DNA from: Lanius collurio
Taxonomy: Eukaryota; Chordata; Aves; Passeriformes; Laniidae
Length of the DNA: 64,000 nucleotides
Assembly (NCBI GenBank): GCA_020086605.1
Contig: JACBWW010000017.1
Span: 21,597,573 to 21,661,572, forward strand
Reading direction: 5' to 3'
Positions 7,891-21,300 of this stretch are shown piece after piece. The position numbers and the translations under genes were made by a program. Within the stretch, counting starts at the first letter, position 1, and every line of letters starts with the position of its first letter. The notes beneath the pieces are model-generated. The model did not search any database, was not told where the DNA came from, and saw only the letters and a list, made by a program, of their open reading frames with translations.

Positions 7891-10800
7891 AAAAGGTAGA
7901 GGGGATACAGGACAAACGAAAGATGCTATATTTATTTCATAAGTGAAAAATACTTCATAACTCAGGCACATCGTTGACATGAATAAGTTATGAAAAATCT
8001 TCACAGCCAAAAGAACATAATCATCCTTCATGTATAACAGATTTGTTTATTCTGTAAAGATTCATTTCAGTTGATTAATTATCTGTATCTGCTGATGGTG
8101 GAGGTAACAAGCCATCTCTGATGAGAGAATCATTTTAGGACATGCTCAGAATATTTTATCACCTAGCACAAGTTGTGTATGCTTAGAATATTTATCATAC
8201 CATGTACTAATAGTATCGCATTTTATAAGCTAAGTACCGAATGTACATGATATTAAAGATATAGGATCTATCTATATTTTTCTTGGTTTTTGTTTTTAAA
8301 GAAGGATATAAAAAATAAAACACAGTAACAGTTGTGTTTGCATGTTAAGTGCTGAACTGTGCTGCTGCATTAAATGATTGTCATTCTGGACCAGTAAAAA
8401 TTTGCATAAATGCAAATGGCAGCCCCTAACAATATCATCAGAATTGTTTCACCATTCACCAAATCCAACCAAGTACCAGTCACATTGCACACTCACTAGC
8501 CATTATTCAGATGGAAGCTAACAAGATGGAGGTTTATCAAGAGATAAGTTACCTTCTTTTTTCTGCAATTTTATTTATTACCTAAACTAAATTGCAACTC
8601 CAAGTTAAAATATCAAAAGAGGGATTAGATCATCTCAATACTGAAGGATTTATGAAGAGGGAGAAAATTATAATAAATCTGTCAATCACTGCAAAAAAAA
8701 AAAAGCAAAAGTAAATCAGATTTTTAATACAGTACAGTAATTTGCTATTTATGAAGTTAACCTCAGTCACCAAAATACCTAGAATGTAAAATGTTGTCCC
8801 TAACAAGATAGGTTGAAATCTGTTACTAAATCTATTGAATAGACACACTACTTTAATCAGACTTTACTCCCAGAATAGACTAGGCATCATTTAACAACAT
8901 TTGTAGGTCTTTAAAGTGTACGTATGAATGTCTCCATACGCTCAACTTGCATTGTGTGCAAGAGGACAGTTGGATTTTGATTAGCTAACACTTTGCAGAA
9001 AGTAATAGAACCTCTGCAGCGTTTTGTACGAAGCACTGAAGTTCTCTTAGCTTCAACAAAGTTATATGCTTGAAAATATAAACATTTGGTCATCTTGAAA
9101 CTCAATGCTTTCTTTCATTCTCCAGCCAAAACCCATCATTTTTTATTTTCCATGGAGGTAAAACATTTATTAATTATTAATACACATTTCCAAAGGACCC
9201 CCTGTGAACTAGTCTTTTTTCACAAGCTGAAGAAAGATGGTCCAACTCAAAGTCCTTTAAAGCCAACTGTAGTTTTTCTGTTAGTTTCAGTGCTTTGCTT
9301 AAAGTTGAAGACTATCACCCACCTTGGTATTTACAGCTCTCTGTTATCAGTGTATGCCAGCTTTTGGTATTTGTTTTGTTAAATCGAGATGGATTGAGGC
9401 AAAAGTTCAAAAGGTTTTTAATTACTTACGAGATTGGAACCACTGATAGCAAGTCTGTTTACCTAAGGAAATTGGTAACTTTTGATTATTTGGAGTACTT
9501 GTTTTTAATTTCATTACCGAGAAATGCATGTCACACTGCTTTCATATGCATCTCGTCAAAAGTCAGCTGACATCCCGTTTCAACTAGACCTGAGACAAAA
9601 GTAGCACTCTCAGAGGAATTACATTCCTCCATATTTTGTAAAAAACAGCAGCCTGATAAAGACTTCTTATTGCTTTCACTCAAAAAACTGAAACTGTAGG
9701 TTCATCTCTTGTTTTCAAAGAATCCCTATCTAAAGAGGCACTAGGAAAGCCTAACTACAGGCGAAGACATCAGCCTGGCTTCTTATCTCTTTAAGCTCCA
9801 GAAGAATCCACAGGAGATCAGTTTTTCTAGGTTGCTTTGCTCACATAGCTGCGTGCTTGGTAGATTGTTTCTCTCCACTTTTCTCTTTTCACTTTGTTAG
9901 CTGTTGTTTTCAGTTTGGTTAGAACCAGCCTTGGTGAAGTGGGAAGAAACCATCTGGATCTGTGGTTTCATGAAGTAGGCATGATATTTCTCAGTATGAG
10001 TTGTATGATCAGTGGTGACTCAGTAAAAATGAGTTGTGCAGCTTTTGTGTTTGGTGTCTCAGAGCTTTTCCAGCCAGATATCCACACTCTACATATCAGA
10101 AGGACATTTTCAAGGCTTTCAAGTAAGTTCCTAAAAGTTGAACTGAGACAGATGTTTCAGTTGTTTAGTCCTCTGTTTCTGTAGTTATCAAGATTTAAAC
10201 AACAGATACAGAAAATCCCCTGCTATGCTTGCTGAAATCAGTAGGAAAATTCCCATCTGAGATTGTGATTTATCCTCTGTTAGATTTTGTGGGTGGATAG
10301 AGATGTATGAGGCAGAAAAGGAGTCATCTTTTTTCTCCTTTTTCACTGCTTCTACTACAGCAGCAGAGCTAATTACATGTGAGTCAGCAAAATGTCCATT
10401 TCCAGGGAGAGAAAGGAAAACTTGCAAAGGGGAAAAAAGTATTAATCTCTGCTGTGGTGAGAAGAACCACTTTGTCATGTACTGCTTTCTTGTTTATATT
10501 AATATAGAGTGACTTAAAGTGCACATCATTGAAATGCTCATCACCTGGTGAGGGAAGCCATTACCTTAGCCTTCTGCAAGAGCATCAGAAAAATAATCAT
10601 AAAATTCTCTCAAGGCCTGTGTACTTTACTCTTTTTGTAGGCTATCCCTGTCAGTGCGAAACACGTGCAATCATTGTGAGGCACATTAGTAGATTCAGCC
10701 AGATAACTCAAGTAAGTAGGGTGTATTTATTGAGGGAATACATGCAACTTTTGCTCCCAAGATTTGATTACCTTTCTTGAATCCTCAGGCACAAATCAGA

Positions 10801-13800
10801 TGCTAAGGTGATAACCAGCACTGAAGATGTACAGATTGGTTGTCCTTCCATTGGGGTCTGGCACTTCTTTTAGTAAGGATCCACTCACTTTCCCTTTCCC
10901 TCTTGGAAGCTGGGCTTTATGACATCCACACAGAGGTTGAATCTGAAAACCATTTGGAACTTCAGAAGAGTATTCGTGACTACTTAATATTAGGGTTTAT
11001 TGGGGGAATTGTGTCTTTAAGAGACTCCTACAGGAGCCCACTAATATTGTTTTATTGTTCAGAATTTGATACAGAATAGCATTTTGCAGCTGAAATTCTT
11101 ATAGTGAATGAGGCACATCTGTCAGACTTCTTGACTCTGGGCAATTGCAAAATGCAATACTGATCTCCCACTCTGTCAATCTTGTATTGGTTCCTAGATA
11201 TGTCCTTAGGCATATAGTGGGATTTTTTATTTTGATTTTAGTTACCTTGCCCTTGAAAGCTAAGCAAACTAACAGCCTTCTCTGTATTTCCTTGTTGTAC
11301 TTGATATCAAGTAAGAGATCCATATCCTGCAAAACTTGGGAATGAGTAGAAATGACTTTCGGCTCCAGAGCATGTTTTCCTCTCAGTTCTAGAAGGCCTG
11401 AGTTTGCTAACCTGCAGTGCCTGTTGAAGAGCCAGCTGTTAAGTACGATTTTGGACAAGAGTTGAGGAGGTGAATTCTGATCAGTTTTTGTGGAATTGTC
11501 TACCCAACTTTGCATTGGCTCATTTTAAGAGAAGCTCAGCGAATCATACCTTTTGAGAGTCTTGTTAATCCCAGTCAGAGCTTTATCTCTGGAGGAAAGA
11601 AAATATTCCATGAGTGATTATGCAGAAACAATCTCAATCTAAGCATCTAAGATTCCACTTTCAGTTTCAGGCAGGAACTTAAGATGTGTAGGTCAAGTAT
11701 CAAAATAGCTGAGCTTTCAGATTCCTTTCAGGCAGATCTTCTATATTCTTGTTACTAAAATCAAAGATACTCATTTTGGTGCCCTGGAGTTTGAAATGCT
11801 GATGTAAATCATTAACATGAACCATTTATTCTGACCACAGCTACATGGGCTAAAGTTGATATATGGAATCTGTTAATCATTACTCGTCAGCTACTTGCTG
11901 CATATCAGAAGGTGATTCCAAAATCTCCTGCCAGCTTTTCAGAGGTCAGTACCTCAGGTTCTCTTTGCTGAACTAACCTGCATCCAGCTTTTGTAAGTGA
12001 TCCTGAAATGCCCAGTCAGGTGTTTTTTGTAACCTGTGACACCTGAAGAGAAATCCTAACTTCTCTGTGTCAGATCCATTAAAAGATGTTGAAACAGTTG
12101 GGAATGTTATTCCAAAGCTGCTTTTCTTTTTGTTTTTTCTTCAACGAGGTCATGAGGTACTACAGCCCTGAAGAAGCCACCATGTATGGTTCTGCAAGTC
12201 TCAGGGTCAGGAATTGGAATTGCCTCAGAGGACTTTATCCTGCAGGGACTTTGGACACTGAACAAATTTTCACACAGTGTGGCTTGCAGTTGGGTACATC
12301 ACAGACAGTGAAAACATCAGAAATACCTGCAGAAATGCTGATGCCTCTCAGTTGCTTGGTGTCTGCTGATTTTATTTATTCCTAACTCGTTGTGGTCTGA
12401 TGCAGAAAATATCTTGGTCTTCCCCCAACAGCTATTCCTCATGAACCTCCTTATCTGGCCAGTTGCTTTTCTCTTCATGGTCTTCCTTTTACCCTTTCTG
12501 CCATTGAGCAGCCATGCTCAGTCTGAATTTTTTCTAATCTGGGTACTTGCAACCTCATCCTTCTTCAGTTCACCAGTTTTCCTTTCCTAGCCCAGTGCTT
12601 GAAGTCCTTTGCCATTCTGTTTAAGATTTTTCAATGGTTCCTCTTCCTCAGCCTCAGATTTCTTACCTCAAACTCTTCTTCTGTAGCCTGGCATGTCAGT
12701 TCTGACTTGTTTCTCCTGTGCCTTAATGGAGCCATTTTATCCTCTTTTGTGCAGTGAAGTGGAAAAGAAATTCCCTAATTGTAGTTTGGATCTAAAGTGT
12801 TGCATTATCCAACATCAAAGGGTAGCCATTCTGTGGCAATGTGGGGAGCCAACATCCTTCAGTTGCTGACTCAATGTAGAACAAATATTTAAAGAATTTT
12901 GGTACCAACCCTGAGAAAACCATTACTGTGGATCTTCCAGCTTTTCCAAATTTTCCAAAGTTTTCATCTTGTCCAAATTAGATCATTTTACTGGCATGCA
13001 GTAATAAAAAAGCACATCCCTAATACAAGCATTAGCTCTCAATTAGTTTTCATCCATCTGTTCCAGAATAGGGTGAATGCCACAGCTAACTATCTGAAAA
13101 GACATTTAGCATTGAAAGACATTCTTTGCCTGTTGTTCTTCAGAATGACTGCATCAGTTATGCTCAAACTTTGAAAAAAATATTACTGTGAGGCAGCCAG
13201 CTCCATGGAATACTATGGCCCAGAATAATGGGTTAATCTGTAGGCAATTGAAAATAAAACCTTATAATATATTTATAATATAAATGCTGAAAAAATTTGT
13301 ATTTTTATTCCAGTTGTATGATGAATAAGTTATCATTGTAATCTCATTTTTTTTTCTTATTGCAGTCTTTTCTTTTTTGAGACACAGGATGTAAGTAGGT
13401 ACAATTAGAAATAGTAGAACAGCAGAAAAAATAAGTGTGATTGTTTGTTGTATGGAAGTGCTACATGAGAGATTCCCCTTGCTTTGAAGAAAAGGGCAGG
13501 TTATGAAAAAATAGCTCAGACTAAATGCACTATTTTTTGTCAGAATTAAAATGCTTTGTATGTTCAGTCTTCTAGAAAGGTAAATTACTGCACAAAACAT
13601 ATGTAGAAAGTCTTGACATTCCTTGAAACAGTCATTGATCAGACACTGTAAAGCCTCAAACAGAGGTATGTTGGTCTTTAGAGAATGACAGAAAATTACA
13701 ACAGATTAAGAATATTTACTTTGGCAAGACAGAACTAAAGTTTCTGGAGAAAAATGCTTTTTGACACTGTTGTAGAAATAACCATGTAACAGTAGAAAGC

Positions 13801-15290
13801 ATTCCAACTAGAAATGGGATTTATACAAACCACTGATTTCTTTGTTGTCTTTTACTTCAGCTAGTACTCAATTTTATTCCTCTTACTATTCTTTAATTTA
13901 GAACTAATCACAGATGTTGGGTGAAAATGAGATACAAATTTATATTTGCAAATGCAAAAGAAATATGGTTTTTTACACTACTGGAGAAAATAAAAACATT
14001 TACTTGAACACAACTTTTGATGTAAAAGTTAGGATCCCAGCTTTAAAACCAAAATCTTACAAATTACAGATATTATTTCAACACTCATGTTGTGGCAGTG
14101 TTCTGTAGAAATATATTTTTTCTTAATCATTTTCTCAGGGATTTCATTCCTCATGATGATCAGTACCCTAAAACATAATGGTTTGTGGAAGTGTGGTGCA
14201 CACCTGAATTTGGAATTTAGTGTTAATAAAGATCACAGATCCCACCTTTAGGTTTGCACAGTTCTTTTGCTGAATAAGTAAAAAATAATAGATCGCATTG
14301 ACTAAATGCACCATTCATTTTTAGTGGAAAGTGGAGTTTTAATGTGCTGCAGTGTATTCTTACAGTTCTTCAGAGTGGAAGGTACATACATATGATTGCT
14401 TTCATCTGATACCTGGAAAAAATTCTGATTTCAGGCTGCAGTAGTCATGTTGGGTTAGCTGAAGTTGAGGGAAGTATTTTTAATAGATGCACAATAAAAA
14501 CCTGGTTAAAGGCTACTGCTGTTGAAGAACAAAGTTAGGCTAAGAATAAACCAAAGGCCGAACTCAAAGGTTTAATTTTTTCGTTATAGATTAATTAATT
14601 ATAAATTCTTAATGTGCACAACTTCTCAAGAAACAAACCAAAACAATGCTTTAGTTTCATTCTAAAGGTGTCATCAACTGTAAATCCCATTTCTCACTGA
14701 AGCAAAGCAAATACAAAAAATAATCTTCCATTACAGAGATGTATTGGTAGTGCTGAGAAATTCAGTTTTATCTTCAATGTATCCCATTTTGTAAAGGATC
14801 ACTTTTCAAGCTGAAGAATATTCCTGAAGACTTGTCATTTTCTTATTAATGTTTTTCTGCAGTCCTTTCTGCCCTGCTATGACATTTTTAAGCTGCAGAT
14901 CTTCAGTGTTGTTTTCCAAGGGAAGTTATTTCCATTGCCTGAGCAAGTGAACTGTGCAAAATAGGCCATGAAGCAGGAAAAGGAGAATGAGTGCCTGAAA
15001 GAAAACAACCACAACTATGAGCAACAATTGCATTGAATGAACCAGGGGAGTCTGAGGTTTTGCAGCTCTCTCAAACTAGCCTTAAGAAAGCAAAAGTAGA
15101 TTCAGGTCACAAACATGTTTACTCATTGGGACAGTTTTATGATCTGTATTTTCCTTCAGGCCCCAGGCAGGCAATTTCTGCCAAGGGGTGTATGACAGCA
15201 TAAGCCATGGCTTAGAATTCAGATTTCAACTAAGGAAACCCACAGCAAGACTTAGTTAAAGAAACTAATCACATTCTCCAGAGTAGATCT
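7891..15290. other. intergenic, no gene seen
   Basis: AT-rich sequence with short A or T runs (for example A12 at 8693-8704) and no convincing exon on either strand. The longest open frames here are under 140 codons and random-looking. I see no LTR pair, no LINE coding remnant and no tRNA-like cloverleaf. Confidence 0.55.
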
Positions 15291-15294
15291 AATG

Positions 15295-15345
15295 GCCTTG
15301 ATTCACGTGAGTGAAAATCCTTCTGAAGTAAACAGCATTATTTGC
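15295..15345. repeat. possible half of an ancient palindromic repeat
   Basis: CACGTGAGTGAAAATCC followed by TTCTGAAGTAAACAGC resembles the CACGTGAGTA...CACTGAAGTCAATGG pattern of the sauropsid repeat noted at 817-888. The complementary arm is not recognisable. The comparison is from memory and weak. Confidence 0.25.
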
Positions 15346-18300
15346 TGGAGTGGAGAAGACTCTAAGGAAAAATGATTCATTGATGCAAAATCTGTATATA
15401 GTCTATAGCTTTAGGTAAAGCTGATATTTGCTGACATTGTATGTTCTGGCATTTATAGTAATTGACCACTGACTACAGAATGCAGTCACAGAGGTGTCCT
15501 CTTCTCCATTTATGTCTGTGGTCATTCCCTCACAGTTGTAGCTGATTCAGGAAGCAATTTACAAAAGTTTTCTCTTCAACTGAATAACCATGAATTCTGG
15601 CATCTCTACGATTACTTACTGTGAGCTTTGCTTAGACAAATCCACATTTGCCTGCTTGTCTAAAAACTGTCTTCTATAAATCCTAGAATGAGAACATAGC
15701 AAAGAGTATTTAAGCTGTTTTCACCCTGTTCAGTTTCTCACTTGTTTCTCTAGTCCAGCTAGAATGGATTCAGGTGATACAAATGTCAGCATTGTCCTTG
15801 GAAACTGATAATAAATCCTGCAATTAGGAGAATATCCAAAATGTTACAGCTAAATTTTCTTTTGTTTATGCCTGCATTTCTTTTGCCTGTTTCCAGCTTT
15901 GGTGAGTTGAAACTTGTCATCCATCGGGATTCCTTCTTGAGGTAAAACAACAAGGGGGAAGAAAATATGTACGTGGAGGGAATGGTGAGGAAATCCCTTC
16001 AGAAGTTTATGTACTTGACTCTTAGTGTCTGCAGGAAAAAGTACTGAGTGTAGGCAGAAGGAATGTATTTCAATATTCTGGTACTTCCACTCTCTCCATA
16101 CAGGCTCACACACCTCATTAGCTTAAAATAAAAGCAGAAAATTGTTGTGAAAAGGTACCTGCTCCTTTTAGCCCATACCATTCATACAGTCTTTAGACTG
16201 CTTTCAGTATCCTATTATACACATCAAAGTCACTAGGAGAAAACAGAAAGCAGGAGCAAACAGCATGGTTATTAAGAATAAAAGCAGCTAATAGTCTTTA
16301 TTACGTAATGGATTTATAGCAGTAAACAACAATGTCATTTCTGACACAGTTGCATTTAGCGGGGTCTGATGGTGGACATCATATTTGGTTTCCATCAAGT
16401 TAATCTCAAAACACTGATCAAGCAAAAGCAAGCAAAAGTCAAAGGGCTGAAGGACAGCAAACAGAAGAATCTGAGGGGACATGGAAAACAACTGAAGGTA
16501 TTTGCTTCATGACGAAGATGGTATTTATGTTGTAAGAAAAGGATTACTCCAGAAAAAAAATTGAGCTTAGTAGTCTTGGCTCTCTCAAAAATTCACAATC
16601 AGACTGACTTTCAAAGAAATTGAAAGGCAATAAGTCTAAAACTATAAAAAGACATGCCCTTTTCCCCTGCACGTAATTACATTTTTTGAAGACACCACTA
16701 CAAAACGCTGCTGCATTAAGGTACTCAAGACCAAACAGATTATTCTTTTTTTGTTATGAATACTAAGAATCCCATTCTGTTACATTTGCTAGAATAAAAC
16801 TATATTGAGTCTACAAATTGTGTTTGAATTTTAGAAAATGCTGCTGGAGCTGAGAAAAGATAACTTTGCTTATTTTTTCTTTTGAAGTTTTGGGGGTTTT
16901 GTAACTTAGAATTGTATTCTATGGGTAATTTTTATTATGCTTTGAAAGAATGACTACTTTTGAGTAATAAGAATGCTATATTGCCTGAGATGGAAAGACT
17001 CTATTGCTGTGCATACATCCTGAAATAAGAAGCTCCCTTTTTATATTGCTTCATCATTTTTCCCTTCTTTTGAATGCTTTGTTCATCAGATCCCTACCTC
17101 TTTAGATTTGAGTGTGGTTACAAACATTTGCATTACTTCAAACGAGCTTTTAACTTTCTGTTCTCTTTAGTTCTACTTTTTCCTAAAGCCCATGGGTTTC
17201 TATCATTTGGTTACTCCAGTATAGGTCTTCAGCCATTCTTTGTTATTGGTGTTACCCTTTATTCATTTTATGTTAGTGTCAGTGACTCCAGCAGAGACTG
17301 GACTTTTGCTGTGTTAGATGTGTTATAATCAATAAGTAAGTTTTTAAAACTGCATTTATTTGTTTCTATAGAAGGAAAAATTATAAATTTAATTTATAAG
17401 TTAAAATTTTGTCCTGGCAAAAAAATGCTAGGGATCTGTTTGTTGTTTTCTTTGTCTTTGAAAATTACTCCAGAATAATTCCTGTGGAGTTTCTGGCCCT
17501 TTGGTCACAGTTTTTATTCAATCCATATTGGGTTTAACCATGCTGATGAGACAGGGATGTTGAACTGCTGCAGCCTCAGCATTGGAAAATGTGGTTGTAT
17601 TTCTTCTGATGCCAGAGTTGGCTTGTTCAGAACAAGCAGGGAACTCTCTGCTGTGTAAGAATAACCTTTACAGTGATGTAAAAGAGACTGAATTCCATGG
17701 AATTATAAATAGGTGGCTATTAGCTGTGTTCAGTAATGAGGGACTGTTGTGATATGCGCTTTTCAGACACACTTTGGCCCTTTATCATCACACCAGATGA
17801 TCACCTGTACCCATATGTCTGTGCAGCCCCAGTCTGGCTCATTGCCTCCCCAGCCTCAAGAAGCCTCAGCTCTTGCTTTTTGCTATTTATAAGGAGCACT
17901 CTCTTTTCAAAGGTGCTCAGCTCTGTGAAATGTCAGACTGATTTCACAGCCTGGTCCAGCTAGCCAGACCCATACAATCCTTTTCTTACAACATAAAATC
18001 TTGAAGGCGATGGCAAAATGGTCTCCACTGCGGCCAGAAGAACCCATGTATGTAGTGCACTGAGGTCTGCAGAGGTCATTCAGGATCAGATCTCTATATA
18101 GAAATGACAAAGCTTTTTATAAACTTCAAAAGAAAGAATGAAGTTTTCCACAAAAGCCCAGAAGCCACTTTCACTGGGAACTAACAAAAGGTATATTATA
18201 TAGCTGTCATCTTAATGGGTTTACTATTTTGGACACGAGGATGAAAATTATGCAGTTCTTCCATTTTCCCTTTTTCTATACTTACATTGGTTACAATGTG

Positions 18301-21300
18301 GTAACCAGTAGACCAGAGCATTTTCTGTGTAAAGTGGTGAACATTCAAAGACCTACCACATGAAGTCCCAGCCCCACAATCAGACGCAGAGAAAGCTTCC
18401 CATGCATCCAGAGGCCCACTACCAGCCAACAGAAACAGCAAAGATCATTTTTGAAGGTGTAAGCTCAGAAACTGAAACAGATTTACTTTGATGTTTTCCC
18501 GCCACTGAAATGCAGACATATTTTATATTTCTTTTTTTATTACTCTCTTTACTTGTTATTATTTTTAGTTATCTAAAATGTGCAAAAGCTTCTGAAGAGT
18601 AACAGAAGGGAAGTGATATGAAAATGCATTTTAATTCCTAATATAGAGAATTATAATTATGTGATTTGATATTTTTTTTTCCTTCCCTGATGTTTTCCAG
18701 AATGTGCTATAAAAATAAAAACTTACCACTGTCTCCTGGCATGTGGTAACATGGTACTGGCTTTCTTTATTTTTCTTTTCCGGCCAATTCAAAGTCACTA
18801 TTTTGAAAAAGTCTTTTTATTTATCTTCCTCTGGATCACTTTATCCAGAGTAAGTGTCCAATATCAACAAAGAAGAAACGTAGTAACTTAGCATGTCCCT
18901 TTGTTCCCTCTGTGAAAAACGGCAGTGCTATACATCTTTGCTCCCACTGGCTGCATGGCTGTCAGACATCAGCATTTTGGGAGTAACTTTCTCAAATGCG
19001 GTTTGTATTTATACAGACTAATTTATGTGTAACAGAGGATTCTTCTGGTAGAGCAAGTAGAGCTCCTGAGGAAACCAGTATATCCTTTCCTACAGAAAGC
19101 TGGAAACAGAAGCAAGTGGAGACCTTTTTTGTCGGTGTTAGCTTATTGGAAACAACATAAAACTAAATCTTACTGCTGCTTGTTATTGATATCTTCCTGC
19201 TGGCAAGGTGTGGAAAATCCTGTCATTTCAGAGCTAGGTCATTTCAGACAGTTAGAAAATATTCATGTTTTATGATAAGTAACTTCAAAAAATAAGATAT
19301 GCAATGACCAATGAAGATAAGATTATGTGGTATAAATGGAATATCTTGCCATATACATTACAGAAAGATGTTACACACTGTGTGACCCTGTATATACATT
19401 TTTTTCTTCATCTCAAGTGCCTGAGACATCTAATCCTGGTCCTGATAGCTGTTCACACTACTGAGATGCCCTCAGACCAGAGTTTTGAGAGGACTAGTGT
19501 GGTGTGGTACACATGCTCTTTCTCAGATATAGTTACTTGCCCCAAAAAACTTCCAGTTTCAAAAGGTCTTAATTTGCTGTCGTGGAGAGGACTTGAAATT
19601 CAAACACTTGATTAAGTCATTAGCAATTACACACTAAGAGGTTTAGTAGTAATCGTAACATACAAATAAGCCTTTAGGCCTTAAGTATATGTTGTTTTTA
19701 TTATATTGTAACTAGTTTACCATTATGTTTCCTTGTGACAGATTGTTTTCTTCCCTGTGGAACACAGCCATTGCTAATATTTCCATTATGCTAATATTCT
19801 AAGGACCAATTATTGATATTGACATCACAACCTTTTCGAAAAAAGTACCATTCATGAGTCCATGCCATTCATTTTCCTAGAATGAGTTAATTTTTTTTAC
19901 CATTAGCATGTCAATTACTTGAGTCTCCATGGATTACCCAGTTCCTGTGGATACTGCTGTCTGTCATTGCTGCTGAACACTGATTGCTATTCAAGAGCCT
20001 GTCATACCAGAGAATATTTTTGTAAAACCAAACTGGTTTGCTCCAGACACACAAGACCTAGGAATTCAGATGGCCAACCCCAGTCTCCAAGAACTAAACA
20101 AACCACACAGCTGAGCTCAGATATGGAAAACCCTGTAAACCAAACATCCAACTCAGTATACACAGCAAGCCAAAAATTCTCCCAGATACAGAGCCAGGAG
20201 TGCCAGCTGAGAGTGGCTATTGCTAAACAGGAGAACATGCAGGCAGGAGTTGCTTAAGTGAGCAAAAATTAGGCAAGAACATTTAAGCTGAAGAAGCTGA
20301 AGCACAGCAGTGATGTCATCAGAATGACTGGCTCTGCAAAGGATTGCATATTGTCAAGAAAATGCTTCTTTTGCCCTCTGTGATCATGGAGCAGGAGTTC
20401 TGCAGAAGGTGTGCAAAGAAGTTGGGGTGAAGGTAGCAAGAAGTCTCAGGTGGAGATACCTGCGGGCATGTGGCAGTGTGCTCACAGAGTTTCTCTTGGT
20501 TGTAGTGCTAACAACTCACAGGGACAGTTAAGTTTACCAGTGTCCTCACCTGCCTAGCCTGAAGCTGAGCTCCAGGATCATCTCACAGTGTTTTCTGGTA
20601 TTCATGGTCATCTGGGGCTGGAATTCCTGGGGAGCAAATGAAGAATGAGATGTGTGAGTGGCTGCAGAGGAGGCCAAGGGAGGAGGGGAGAGAGCTGCTT
20701 TAACTGTCCCTGTAACCTTGAAAAGCCTTTGATGGGAAGGGTTGCAAGGATTAAAAGCTAATGTGATTATTTTAACAATTACATTTTTGAAAAGAATAGC
20801 AGGAGTATGTTTCAAGCAGAAATATCTATGAGATTGTGAGACAATTTCCAAAGAAAAATGGTTCCCAAAACTTCATTGTTAAGAGTTATTTTGAATTAAA
20901 TTGGACAAGTAAACAGGGAGGAAATGATGCATAAAATAATGACTTTTACTTAGTAAAAAAACTACCTAGAAAACAAAACAAACCCAAGTTTAAGTATGTA
21001 GGAGTGGAAAGAAATATTCCAGTTTTAAAGAACTTGTTTGTCAGAGGTCAGTGTCTCTTTACATAAGGAGGATATATGCAACATATAGATTCCTATTCTT
21101 TCTGCAGATTCTGCAGACAAGCAATGAGACATTTTGCAAAATTTAGTAATTTCTTAAAAACTATGGTATACATCATTCCTTGTGACCAGCACATAACTTT
21201 GCACAAATAACTGTCCCACAGGACAAAAAATGTACTATCTTGTCAGATGTTGGAAGACTTTTGAGAAGCCTTTTTTTTTGACATATGGCATGATTGCTCT